Below are positions 36,786 to 48,870 of a stretch of DNA of 64,000 nt, one piece after another. Position 1 is the stretch's first letter. Each line of letters begins with the position of its first letter. The notes beneath the pieces were generated by a model that saw only the letters and a program-made list of their open reading frames with translations, was not told the DNA's origin and did not search any database. The DNA comes from Cucumis sativus (taxonomy: Eukaryota; Streptophyta; Magnoliopsida; Cucurbitales; Cucurbitaceae). The position numbers and the translations under genes are program-made. Location: positions 2,604,001 to 2,668,000 of the forward strand of contig NC_026655.2 of NCBI RefSeq assembly GCF_000004075.3. The letters are read 5' to 3'.

Positions 36786-39700
36786 TCACTGAGGAACCAA
36801 CTTCCAAACACGAACACAAGCATCCTCACCGGAGCTCACGACACTAAAGTCGTCGGTGAAGGCCAGTCCGTACACCCCACCCAAATGAGCTCCCTTTACT
36901 GTTAGACGGTTGGATGCGGGCTTGTCAATTTCATATATGATGACACATGTATCTAATGATCCAGTCGCAACCTTAGTGTTATCAGGAGACCAAGCGAGGC
37001 AATTTATCCGAGCAGTATGATACAACATATTCTTAAGTTTAACCTGCAAGGTAAATAAATACTGGTATAAGAAAAAGGCCACATCCGAGTCTTCCACTCT
37101 TCCACTTCAAGCAGTCAAGCTATAAAACAATTTAAATCCGGAAACCTGTCTAAGTCATGCCAAGTCTAGAGCGAAGTACTTTAGGAAGGCCATAAATTAC
37201 CTCTCGGGATGCACGATCCCAGACGACAGCTTCTCGGTTGAGATCTCCTGATGCAAACATTGAAAGATCTGGGGAGTAGCGTATCACACTAATAGCTCCT
37301 CTGTGTTTCTCAAGAGTTACTTCTTCAGTGAGCGAGTCGCCATTGATGGAATAAATATGTAACTTACCATCTTGTCCACCTATGATAGCCTCACTTCCAT
37401 CAGGTGCAAGTACAGATGCTGTCACGGTAAAACCAAGGTTGATGGTTGACACTATGCTTGAGCCACGCAGTAAGACAACTCCCGAATCAATTGAAACTAA
37501 AGCAAGTTCAGGAGAAACAGCAGCAAGTGTCAAGTCCTTTGGTTGACTTCCAACATCAATAGCCTCTGCCTCCCCACACTGACCATCCTTGATAGAAACT
37601 CTCCATACCTGGAAATTAGAAAGAGGGAGAACAAAAAAAGGATTTAGATGAGTTGATTACAGAAACTGCATAATCATTTAAGTTGCAGAATAGGATGAAG
37701 AGTCCACACACAGCCAGAATTTTAATTGAACAACAGGCCTTCATTCAATAAGGAAGAAACAAAAAGACAGGAAGTTATAACACCTTCATTTATAATTCCC
37801 TACTTTCGACCATTTCTAAGATGGGAAGAACGAGAAAAAAAGGAAACTGGCAGACTTGATATGTATTGCTCGTTTTAATGTAATCACCTTGTTGTCAAAA
37901 CCGGAAGTAACAAGTTCATCTTCAAGAGCAGCAAAACATTTGATTTGAGAATTTTCTCTTCTTTGCAACTTGCCACTGTATCCAATGCCTTGAATCCATT
38001 TAATAATCACCCCATCGTAGCTAGTGGATAATATAACTTTAGGGTCACTTTTTAGAACAACTAATGAAGTGACATTCTTCATATGTCCAGATAAGATGAC
38101 AGGGGACTTATCAAGATCACTAGCTGAAAACAAACTAATAGTTCCACCAAGAGAAACTGTGACAATATGTTGATTCTGCCATAAACACCCAACCAGCATA
38201 TCATCAACTCCACCTGTGCCAGGAGAAGTCAAGGTTTTCTCTAACTTCCCATTACCATCATCAGATATCTCCCATACTTTTGCTGTCTTGTCGGCAGAGA
38301 CAGTCAGCACCTAAAATATAGGTTCAAAACTGAACATCAGTAGATATTATACAAATATAGGTGACTGAAAAATAAAGCAACGAATAAAGAAAGAGCATAA
38401 TATAATATCCTGTGTATCACAATATAACAGACACCAGAGAGAGAAATCTCAAATCTGAACTCTCACTTATGAAAAATATCTCTACCGAATGCAAATGTCA
38501 GACAATGGTAAAAGGCATAATTTATTTTTCCAGCAAATTATTACGTCAATCATAAATATAGATACTATCATTCACAAAAACACGTACCATGCCAGCGAAT
38601 AACATAAGACAGAAATCTGCATAAATCCAATGAATCTCATTAATTCAAGTTACATTACCTTCCAAAAAGCTCACTTTTTTTTTTCAAAGGAAACAAAAAT
38701 TTTCATTGATAAAATGAAAGAGATTAATGCTCAAAATACAAGGATACTTGAAAAGCTAGAAAACTGAAAGAGTGCAATCTCAAGAGAACCTTGCACTAGA
38801 ACACAGAATTGCAGAAAAGATTGAAGTCCCCAATTAAACAAGTAATCTGGAGAGAGAAATTCACATAAACCTTAGAACGAGATCCAAATGGTTCTTACTT
38901 GAAATTGATAAAGTAATGTTAACAGAAATGGATACAAAAATGTACAAAAGTCAATGGTAAATTACCACTATAGATTGGCATAGTAGTTAATAAGAGTTAG
39001 CATAGATAGTAAAGGGCATAGATGGAATGTGTTCAGGATATGGTGGTTACCAACCTGAAATTTAATATAAGTTTTGTTGGTAACTAAATGTAGTAAGGGT
39101 TATGTCATTGTCCCGCAAGATAGTTGAGAAACACAGAAGTTGACATGGCAACTCTCAAATGTAAGAAGAATATTCTAATCTCATTGCAATTGGAAGCATA
39201 ATTTTATCGGACATGACTGGCTTATTTTCTAGTCTAAAGAGACGGCGGGGAGAAAATAAAAAAGAAAAGCTTAAAGCATTTATATATCCACTGGTATAAT
39301 ATCTCTTATTAAACTACCAATTCACCCAAAAGCTTAGGCTGGTGGTTGAAGGCAAATTTAATTATATATCACCAACACTCTCCCTCACTTGTGGGCTTGA
39401 AATATTTGAAAGGCCCAACAAGTGAAAATCCATTTTAATTGGAGAGAAAACGACAATGCAGGGGCTTGAACACAGAACCTCTCTAGACCACCTACTCTGA
39501 TACCATATTAAACTACCAATTCACTCAAAAGCTTAAGCTGGAAGGCAAATTTAATTATATATCACCAACATCTCTAATTACAAGAAAATAAGTCAAGAAG
39601 TATATAGAGAGATTAATCATCCTATGAGACAAAGATGCATATGCAAATATACTTAATTCCAAAAAAAAATGACAATAATAACATTCAAAGTTCTTTGCAT

Positions 39701-42009
39701 TGTTAAAGTTCCAAGGGAAACTAGAAAACCGGAATAAATATTAAATGTCACAATTGATAGGAAAAAATTATGTAGAAAAAACGAATAAAACACCTATATC
39801 CAACTATTTCAATTACACAAAGATTCAGATATTGTGCAATTCTATTTCAAAGTCTAGTACTTCCAATTTAGTATTTACTTTCAACTTCACTAAAATTTCA
39901 AGAAAAGCTTGAGTTTCTCAAACAGTATACTATGAAGATTACAAACTGTCAACTTGAGAATTTATCAGTATTATATTTATAATCATACAGTCAAAAGATC
40001 TACACTAACCCGCTTTCCATCCGAACTCCAGCTGACAGCATAAATACTGCCTTTATGCCCATCATCGGAAGAGAGTTCTCCCATCTTATCCCCAGTCTTC
40101 GCATCATATATTATTCCCTTCTTGTCGGAGCTTACAGTAATAAACTTGCTGCCATCTGGAGAGAACCTTAGACAGTTGACAAAATTTGAATGGTCCCTGA
40201 AGACATATCCCAAAGGTTTTCATTGAGGGCCTTAAAAATGGATTTAAAAAAAGACATGAATTTTCAAATTACGATTGATAATAAAATCTTATCAAGAATA
40301 AACATATCACATTACAAAGTAAACACTAAATATCTAAGAATAAAAAAGAAATATGTGCATTGAACTAGTAGGGGGGTCTAAAGATAGCTGAGAGCATGTC
40401 CCGTAGGATTGGTCAAAATGTTCTCAACTAGACTTAACAACGTTTCCACAAAAAAGAAATATTAACGACAAATAAATAAACAGGTCATCACATATCTTTC
40501 AAACTTAAGAGCAATAATGTACTCATCTTTGTTCATCCCATTCTTATCACACACACAAAGAAAAATGAAGATTTGTATGTCCATCTTGGGATGCACAAAA
40601 ATGAGTGTATTCTAGGATACATCTAGGTATTTTTCTTTTTTGGGTAAAACTTCTTTGTTTCTTGATCAACTCCACATCCACACTTCGGCTGCAGGAAAAG
40701 GGATCGTTAATACTACTTTTTGGTTGCAACATCCATTATTTTAGCTCCTTACAGTCTCGCCTAAAATATTTCAATATTAGATAACTATAAAGAAGACAAG
40801 ACTACAAGCCAAAAGCACTACTCTAGAAACTAGCAACACAAACTTTCATGCTTCAAATGACCATTATCAGCACTAAGTTTCAAAAGTAACAGACTCCAGC
40901 TCAATGCAATTGAAGTTCGTTATAATGTCATCAATCAATATGGAAGGGGAGTACAGACGGCCTGCATTTAGAAAGAAATAACAATCAACAAACCTGAGAG
41001 ATAGCTTAAATCTAAATGGTGGTCCTTCATAAAAATTCACTAGGAAATCCTCTCCGCAGGTGGCAATGCGAAAGGGTCTTGTTGGTTTAAATGCACAACT
41101 TAAAACCCGCCTAGAATGACCATCAAACTCGCCAACATTCGTACCAGAATCCCACCTAATCAAGTCAAGTGACAGTAGGTTAGCCAAGAAAGAAAGCTAA
41201 AACAATTAAGAACACTTTCAATTCCTCACAAGGTCTTTGTATCCTACTATAGATGAAATCCAACACAAGATCAGACATTCATTACTTGAGCCAATTAAAG
41301 AAGAAGATATATCAGACATGTACCAATATAGATAAAAAAAAATTGGGAGAGTGATGAACAAGAAGATTTCAAATTCATGGGAACCTTCCAATTGTTAAAG
41401 AAAATAAAAGGAATACGAATAAAAATTCATTTCAGTGAATAACAAAAACTGGTTGCAGATAAGCATGACTAAAATTTGCATCCTAGTTTTGCAAAAGCAA
41501 TTTGTAAAAAACCAATGCCCACGGAGAACAACTACATGATTCACAAGACTCTCATCACTTATCAACACAAAAAATATTAAAAACCAAATACAAAAAAGGC
41601 AACAAACTCACATAAAAGCACGCACGAACGATTTCCCCTTCCCTTCACCACAAGCCACAATCCTCATTCCATCAGGAGACCACTGCAAATCATCGATCCG
41701 CCCAGACAAAACCTTAAACTCCTTCTTGAGCACGAAACCAATATGAGTGCCCCAAATCCTCACAGTCCCAGACACGTCAGCAGACGCGATCCACTCACCA
41801 TTGGGCGAGTACCTGGCAACCGTAGCCGGATAACCGTGCTCGGCATAGACAGAGACCTCGAGAGGGTTGTCGAGATTAAGGATCATGACAGATCGGCCAT
41901 TGGTATAAAGAACGGAGTTGGTTTTAGGGTGACCGGAGATCAAAATTCCTCGGCCTCGCTCGGTGGATGGCACACAAGCATAAGTTTCAGAGAGCTCCGG
42001 CGTGGCCAT
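36786..42009 (-). CDS. AIP1: Actin-interacting protein 1 (WD40)
   Basis: A 611-residue WD40-repeat protein that works with ADF/cofilin to disassemble and turn over actin filaments in the cytosol. Six exons: 41612-42009, 40994-41155, 40010-40196, 37888-38310, 37201-37608, 36786-37043; all junctions are GT-AG and in frame. It starts [20 protein letters not shown] and ends [16 protein letters not shown]40 blades are spread along the whole length, for example [74 protein letters not shown] and [13 protein letters not shown], consistent with the two seven-blade propellers of AIP1. The length equals my recollection of the Arabidopsis proteins. Intron 3 (38311-40009, 1.7 kb) is enlarged by three retroelement insertions. 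Confidence 0.96.
38675..38880 (-). mobile_element. LINE-like 3' tail in AIP1 intron 3
   Basis: On the plus strand a T-run (38675-38684) is followed by CAAAGGAAACAAAAATTTTC and ATTGATAAAATGAAAGAG. Read on the minus strand this is TATCAATGAAAATTTTTGTTTCC ending in poly(A), the typical 3' end of plant LINE retrotransposons. Only the tail is present; its 5' limit is uncertain. Confidence 0.5.
38950..39135 (+). mobile_element. Diverged Au-like SINE in AIP1 intron 3
   Basis: Has a box A-like TGGCATAGTAG, a box B-like TGTTCAGGATAT, then ATGGTGGTTACCAACCTG, ATTTAATATAAGTTTTG, AAATGTAGTAAGGGT and GTCCCGCAAGATAGTTGAG. The order matches my recollection of the Au SINE (ATGGTGGCCACCTACCT, TTTAATATCCTACGAG, AAATGTTGTAGGGTC, GTCCCGTGAGATTAGTCGAG) with many substitutions, so it is old. 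Confidence 0.55.
39307..39570 (-). mobile_element. TRIM (miniature LTR retroelement), 264 bp, apparently complete
   Basis: Two direct terminal repeats, 39506-39570 (65 bp, 5' LTR in element orientation) and 39307-39377 (71 bp, 3' LTR), differ by a short indel and a few bases. Read on the minus strand each begins TGTTGGTGATATATAATTAA and ends GTAGTTTAATA. Directly after the 5' LTR comes TGGTATCAGAG (39495-39505), the initiator-Met tRNA binding site. Directly before the 3' LTR is the purine tract AGTGAGGGAGAG (39378-39389). A 5-bp duplication, TCTCT on the plus strand, flanks both sides (39302-39306, 39571-39575). No protein is encoded, as usual for TRIMs. The LTR similarity implies moderate age. 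Confidence 0.85.
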
Positions 42010-44117
42010 GGTCGGAGAGAAGAAGAAGAAGCAGAAGAGAAAGTAAAGAAAATGGGGAAATGGAGAGTCAATTTGAAGAAGTTAGCATTTGGAACTGTGA
42101 CCGTGAAGCCCACGAAGGCGACGATAACGGTGATGAAAGGGATGACTTCCTTACACAATTGCCGGTAAAGCCGACGGAGTCGCCGCGTTTTTTCTTTAAT
42201 ATTTAATTTTTAAGCAGTTGTTCGATTGCTGACACGTGGCGTACTATTAGTGATATTTTAGTGGATGATTTGTGTGTTACATTATTAATTAAGGTCATTC
42301 TTCTACTTCTATATCATATTTTAATCCAATCTAATTCTTAAGCTTTCATTGTGAATTCAAAATCAAAATTAATCAAAATAAAGCCATTTTTCAGATTCCT
42401 ACATTTTTATTGATATCTATTAATATATTAATATACTAATAAAAAATTTAGACGTTCTATCGTTTTGCTATATTTTATAAATATTTTCATGAATTTACTA
42501 TTTATAATAATTTCCCTTTAAAAAGTCTAATTTTGTGTGCATGTATTAAATATTATAAACTAGTCTTTCAATAAAAAAAATAAAAAGTTGACGTTTCATT
42601 AAATTATTATTTCATTAGTATAAGTGGGCACGAGATATATCACTTAAAAACAAATGTTTTTTTTCTTCTTTTGTAGTAAGTGGAGTTAGAGAATCGAATG
42701 TTTGACTTTGAAATTGATAGAATACTGTGCTAGTTAAGTTCTTGTGATCTCGAGTTTTGAGCGCTTGTAGAAATTTGAATCTTCAATTCTTCAAAACTTC
42801 AGTACTTCACAACTTTAATTCTTCCTTCAACCCAAGACCTTTCAAAGTGAACAGAATTTTCATGAGGTTTAGGTAGGCTTGAACTCATTTGCTTGATGGG
42901 TTTGGACCTATTTGTCTATTGGGTTTGAGTCCATCCGCTTGTTGAACTTGGACTTGAACCCATTTGTCTTATTGGACTTGAGCTTGAATTAGACGGAGTA
43001 AACTTAATTATTCAAATCTAAAAAAATAATATAATTATCTTAATATTTGCTGTGATGATGTGATATAATTTAATTATTGCAAGATAAATAGGTAATTGTA
43101 ATATATAGTAATTTTAGGAATAATGGTAAAGTATATAGCAATATTTTTAAATAATTAAAAAAAATGATAGATTTTGCTATATTTGTTATTTTAAAAAAAA
43201 TTTGCTACATACGATAAAATTTTAAATTTAATAACTATGTTTACAACTATCATATCATAACTATAGGTCACAAACATCTAAACTTCTCTTTTTGGGTATA
43301 TACCATAAGCATTATACCTTGGTCTCTATATAAGTCAAATGATTTTATACATTCTAGTGATACTAGAAGAAAAGCTGATTGAATATTGTGTCGATACAGA
43401 ACATCATATACTCTTTATCAATATTATATATCTTGCCAATTGAATTATGCACAAATTTATTCAACTAATTCGAATGATGATCCCAACAAAATTTAAAGAC
43501 TAAATTAGTGTGATTAATTTGCATTATTTCATATACCCAAACAAATGAAATAGCTACGCAAGATACAATTGGTAAAGTTGTAAATCATAACCACTATATT
43601 AATAGTTTTGTAATCATCAAAGACGAAATAGAAGATAGTTGCATAATTCAAAATCATAGAGTAAATAAAAACAATTTTTTAAACAAATATATATATATAG
43701 GAATGAAAATTATAATTTAATAAAATATTCCTTTCTTATTATATAGAGACAGAAAAAAAATGCATGCTATCTTATCTTATCTATAGCAAACGAGGGCCAG
43801 AAAATTATACACCAATGGCCTCTATCAAAACAAATCAATAGGCCCTCTTTGCACATGGAAAACTTTGGCCATTTTCACAAAAAATCCAATTTCAAGGACC
43901 TAAGCAGAAATGCTGCTTACCCATAGGTCTCATCAGGAAAGAATTTTGCATTTTTCACATCAACACAGAGAAAAAGATATCATTTCTGAAGCCTCATGAA
44001 TACCAAACAACAATCACAATGCACAAGAAACCTACACAAAAAAGGGGAGGAAAAGAAGAAAAAAAATTGTCACAGTTACAAATTTCTAAGCAGAATCACT
44101 TCTAAGTTGTTCTAACC
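42010..44117. other. AIP1 promoter and spacer; no gene seen
   Basis: The first 200 bases are purine-rich and GC-richer, fitting the AIP1 5' UTR and promoter. The rest is AT-rich, with a SINE-like trace near 42685-42760 (GAATCGAATGTTTGACTTTG), worn TGATAGA-type repeats near 42400-42530 and 43090-43230, and the 3' UTR of the GPI-protein gene from about 43800. No coding sequence is supported. Confidence 0.55.
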
Positions 44118-45833
44118 TCATAGTGTAGAAACCAACATGATCAGATTGTACATCAAAGCAGCCCAAAACAGACCAAGATACAATAGTGTCTGAGTAGGGA
44201 TTGTAACAGAACTGCCAGACATCTCAGCCGAATCAACAGCCAAAGGCATCCCGTCGCTGTTGAGAGTACATGACCGAGGATCTGACCCATCTTCGCTCAT
44301 CATTTTAGCTCGAAGCACTGACGTTACGGTGCGGATATACGCTGTTCGATTCTTGGCAAGAAGCCATGTTAGACCCATTAGTTGACACTCCTTGTGGTGC
44401 ATCTTGGTGGTCCTGTTCTCTGGTTTGCTTGAATTCAAAGTTTCCTTCTTGTTGAGCTGCATTATGTTAATGTTTCAATTGCCAAATACATAATCATATA
44501 AGTTTGGTACATTAGTTTATAGCATTCCAACTTGTTGGAGCCACATCTAATCAAACAACAATGATCTAAACTCTAAACAATGTAAAGTATAAAACCAATA
44601 CGGTTGATTGGACACTGAACTTTCCAAGTTCCTTCAACAAATTAAAAGAAACAAAACTCTGCAGTAGACCGTGAAACCATTCCCAACAAGATTCTACAGC
44701 AGACATATGAAAGCTTGTGCTATTTTCTTCCACTATTGAGAACAATAAACTTGAACTGAAAATATGACTGATCAACACCGAAGGAATTCACATGTTATTG
44801 TATGATATAATCTGCAGTTTTCATCAGCCAAACAGAGAATACAACATGTCATATTCATATAGACTTGTGAACTTGTCATGATTCTTCACTAGAGTCACTA
44901 CCAAGTGGCCCATTTCCAAATATAGTTTTGTTTTCCCTTTGAGATATTCCTTCAATTAGAAACAACCCCAATAACAAATTCTCATCATGGTTAATTCTAG
45001 CAGTTCAGCAGATTAGCACATCTTCCTATAATATTCTGATAACTCTAAGATACAGAAAGGAAAGTAGAACATTTCCAATCTTTTAATGACACTTAAAACA
45101 TAACAAAACAATTTAATGCAATGGTACGCAGAAGGGAAAGAGAGAGAGATGTGGGAAAAAAGTTCACCTGATAAAGACTTTTCAAGCATTTAGAACAGCC
45201 ACCAAGGCCTGGAAATCCATTGACATTGCCACTACTCAAGCAATTTCTCTCCAATCTCTTCACATTTCTATTTCCTTCAAGAATACCATTCTGGTTCAGT
45301 GAAAACGCTTCAGGGCAGCTCAAAGGATGCAATCTGATCCCACAATAACAATAAACCACATCACAAGTCTCGTTAGGCTTCATTAACTCAATACCCCTTT
45401 GATTCAAAGCTTGATCCAAGTTACTGACGCAAGTTTCGGAGTCATCGGGCAGTAAGGGTAGGTCATACGACGGCGCTGTGTGACCGGGAACAACCCCACC
45501 TCGACCGGCCCTCTGCAATGCGGTGGCTGAGTAAGCAGCGTAAAGCCAAGCAGCCAAAACCGGACAGCACCGGCTACGATGGAGCTGCCCGGAGACACCC
45601 CCTTTTGAAGGACCACAAGCCGTCTTAATCCCATGGAAAAGCTCGTCGGGGAGGTCTAATGGGCAGCCCTGAACATCGGATTGTTCTGGGAACGCCGGAA
45701 TAGTAGCCGGTGGGGACTGGTTCACTTGAAATGGGCGGATTGTAAGTGGGTCTGGATGGGGAAGTGAGAAAAAGGAAGGGAAAAGAGAGAAAAGAAGAGA
45801 GAAGAGGAGAAAGATTTGTGGGATTGAAGACAT
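44118..45833 (-). CDS. GPI-anchored Cys-rich protein, At4g28100-like
   Basis: A 334-residue secreted protein in two exons, 45168-45833 and 44118-44456, with a GT-AG intron of 711 bp. I chose ATG 45833 (MSSIPQIFLLF) because it starts a clear signal peptide of about 22 residues; the frame remains open upstream but is low complexity. After a Pro-rich stretch (NQSPPATIPAFPEQSDVQG) comes a Cys-rich domain with CPLDLPDELFHGIKTACGP and HRSRCCPVLAAWLYAAYSA, then CDVVYCYCGIRLHPLSCPE and GGCSKCLKSLY. Exon 2 carries CQLMGLTWLLAKN. The end is hydrophobic (LLYLGLFWAALMYNLIMLV) preceded by small residues, a typical GPI-attachment signal. The protein should sit on the outer face of the plasma membrane. It matches the uncharacterised Arabidopsis GPI-anchored At4g28100/At1g61900 type; function unknown. 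Confidence 0.9.
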
Positions 45834-48528
45834 TGGTGAAGAGAATGAGAATGAGGGGAGGAAATTGAAGAAATGGGGTAGTGAGAAAGAGGAAGAATGA
45901 GTAAAGTTAGGTAATGGGTGAAGGAATAGAAGTTTGGAATGAGATATTTGGGTTTGTGGGTTAACAAAAAAGGAAGCAAAGGAGGAGGGAGGAAGAAGAT
46001 GAAGAACAACACCAACAAAGGAAAAAGGCAAAATGGGGCTGACAAAGTTGAGGGAATGAAGGAATTGGATGCCAATTGCAATCTCAAACACTTCTCTTAT
46101 ACTTTGAGATAATTCAATGAGTGAGTGAGTGAGTGGCTAAATTCTTTAGGGATAATTAAACAAAACCATATGAAGTAAAGTGAGGATTATTAAGTGCTAC
46201 TTTGACCATCCAAAAAGCAAAAAAAAAAAAAAAAAAAAAGTATAGTCATGTATCTATCCAAGAAAGGAAGAAAATAAAATAAGTAACAAAAGGAAAACAA
46301 AAAGCATCTAAGGGTTGAGATTTCGAGACGAGATTATGAATCACAAAAAAATCATTTTATGTAATTGTCACACTAATATAAATCTATATCATACTTAGAT
46401 TTGATGTAGTTTAATAGTTTCTGTCATGTATCTAATTATAAAATGTGATAGTCTCGTCAAGTAATTTCACACAAATCTTATACTTCCATACTATTTAGTA
46501 AGATAAATTTAATCTTCATGTTGAATTTAAGTATGCAAAGTCATTATACTACTTTCTTTTTCATTTTCAATGAAAAAGTCTTGTAATCGTACTACATGAT
46601 ATTTTTCAAACTCATGTCTTAATCACTTCTAGAATATTAAAAAGAAAAATCATTCAATCATAGAAAATGAACTTCGAGTAAACAAAATCTCTCGGTGTGG
46701 AAAATTAAAAGGCTAGCTAATTAATTGCACTGAAAACTTAAAATTTGGATGTATGAGTGACTACACAAATAGTCATAAATAAATCAATCAATAAAAGATC
46801 GAACCTCGTTAAAAAATCTAATATGACTTAATAAAAATTTGAAAGGATAAGAGCATTTTGAATAATAGTTAATGATGAAGATGAAATATTTTGTAAACAA
46901 GTTGAAGATAGATAGATACAAAACGTGTCCTTTTGTTTTTAATGGCTGAAATTGAAAAGTAAAATATTTAGATAGAATTTATGATTGGTAGTGTGGTAGT
47001 AAATGATGTCATACACAAATGGTGACACATGAAAATTCTTGCATTTATAATATATGTTTGTTCAATTAATGTTCTCACATGTTTTGCTATTTCTTCTTTG
47101 TTCGTACATATTGCACTTTCTCCCGACACTATAACAAATCAAATTTAGCCTTTAACGTCTTAATTTCAACATTGTTGTTTATAAATATTTTGGTTCATTT
47201 TACTATATTTGAGAACAAGTTTTTAAGTTTTTATATTATTTGTATATCTATCGAATACAAAATTGAAGATTGTAAGCAAATTTTGCACTAAAAAAAGAAG
47301 AGACGATTGGAAAATGGTGAACCAAATAGCCATTGTCATGGACTCATGCATAGGTCGAGATTCTCTTATTAAAATACCTTTAATTATCAGTTAATTTTGA
47401 AGAAAAAAGGAAAGTGAATTTAGAAATGGAATTGCATTTACATCATTTGCGGCTGAATATTAAAGCAATGAAAGTAACATCTCATTATTTCAATTCATAT
47501 TCCCTTTATACTGCCAACCACTTTGAAAGTTGCATTCTTTTATTTTTTTTAATGCTTTTAATTGGCTTAATTGACATTGATTTTCCCAATCTTTGATTGA
47601 AATATCATAATCATAATACCTCTCTTTTCCTTTTTATCTTCATGGATAAATTTACAATTTACCCTAACATTCTTTTTAAAAAATATTTCCCTTTTCTTTA
47701 ACCAATTAAATTCATTTAACCCGAATAGATAGAGTTATAAATATAACAACTAGATTCAAATTACGTATGCAAAATTTATTATTTGAGTACATGGATAGTG
47801 TAAGAATCTATTTATTATAGAACTCTACCGTCGATGAATTTTGTTATACTAATGTCCCTAAAATTACTAGCAATCCAATTAGTTTTTTCAATTCACGTAG
47901 ACGATGATCGAACTCCTTATACATCGTTTTCTATATTTAACTATGTTTCAATGGCTTGTGGGTATATATATATATAGTTGAGTTTAGTGATCATACTCTA
48001 TGCAAACATGTATAGTTATGTTATCTATTTTATATATGCATGGATATGGATTTGAATATTAATTACGTAATTGATGTCGTGTAGTTTATTAACTAATTTA
48101 TCAATGTTTAGATTTAATCATTCCTTATGTTCAACTAATTAAATAGTAAGTTAAACTAATTAAAATATATAATTTATCTTTAATCCTTGATCAATATATA
48201 TAAACTTCGTTAATATTTTTTTAAAATATAACCCATATATTTTAATAAATTGTTGTATTATTCTCAACCATTTACCAATATTTCGATGATAAAAAAAAAA
48301 AAAAATTTCTTCAAAACGACGATAATTTAAAACAGTGTGATGATTCAAAATTTTTGTTGTAAGTTTTCAAATTCTCTAAATAAAATACTTTTTATACGCC
48401 CTTATTACAATTTTAAAATGTTAAAAGAGATATTTAATTTGGAAAGTTATGATTTATTTATTAAAATAGAAAAATAGTCTCGATAAAATTAAAAGGGTTA
48501 ATTATAATGAATAATAATAACTAAGTAT

Positions 48529-48700
48529 ATAATAACATTTTAAAAAGAATTACAAATATAACAACTCTATCAGTTATATACTCTTATGATTTATCGGTGA
48601 TAGACCAATATTTACAACATGATTCATCAGTAATAGATTTTATCACTGATAGATTTTGACAAATTTTGTTATATTTGTAATTTTAAAAAAATGTTGTTAT
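48529..48700. mobile_element. 172-bp MITE, TGATAGA family, second copy
   Basis: Ends are ATAATAACATTTTAAAAA and the complement of ATAACAACATTTTTTTAAAA, closely matching the 173-bp copy at 10052-10224, including the internal TGATTTATCGGTGATAGACC and CCAATATTT-CAACATGAT. The equal length and shared ends define a single family. Confidence 0.75.
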
Positions 48701-48724
48701 ATATATATATTTAATAAATTGAGA

Positions 48725-48870
48725 CATTTTAAAATAACAAAATAAATTAAAATATTTACCCACAATAACACGATTTTGAATTTTATTACTCTCAGATAGA
48801 AGCATATAACTGTCTATTACCGTAGAATATGAAAATTTTGTTATATGTTATAAATATTTTGTTAATTTTT
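48725..48870. repeat. Related repeat next to the MITE
   Basis: Contains AAAATAACAAAATAAATTAA then AATATTTACCC on the left and TTTTGTTATATGTTATAAA with AATATTTTG on the right, in inverted arrangement. The same left end is seen near 17896. A second, degenerate family with a similar build. Confidence 0.45.

Noticed and set aside
41743-42206. Overlapping plus-strand frames opposite AIP1 exon 1
   Set aside because: They are antisense shadows of a strongly coding exon plus its purine-rich leader.
44566-44778. 70-codon frame within the GPI-protein intron
   Set aside because: Lies wholly within the intron, no conserved feature; spurious.
46219-46240. Long A tract upstream of the GPI-protein gene
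   Set aside because: Plain homopolymer; no retroposed gene or SINE body next to it that I can recognise.
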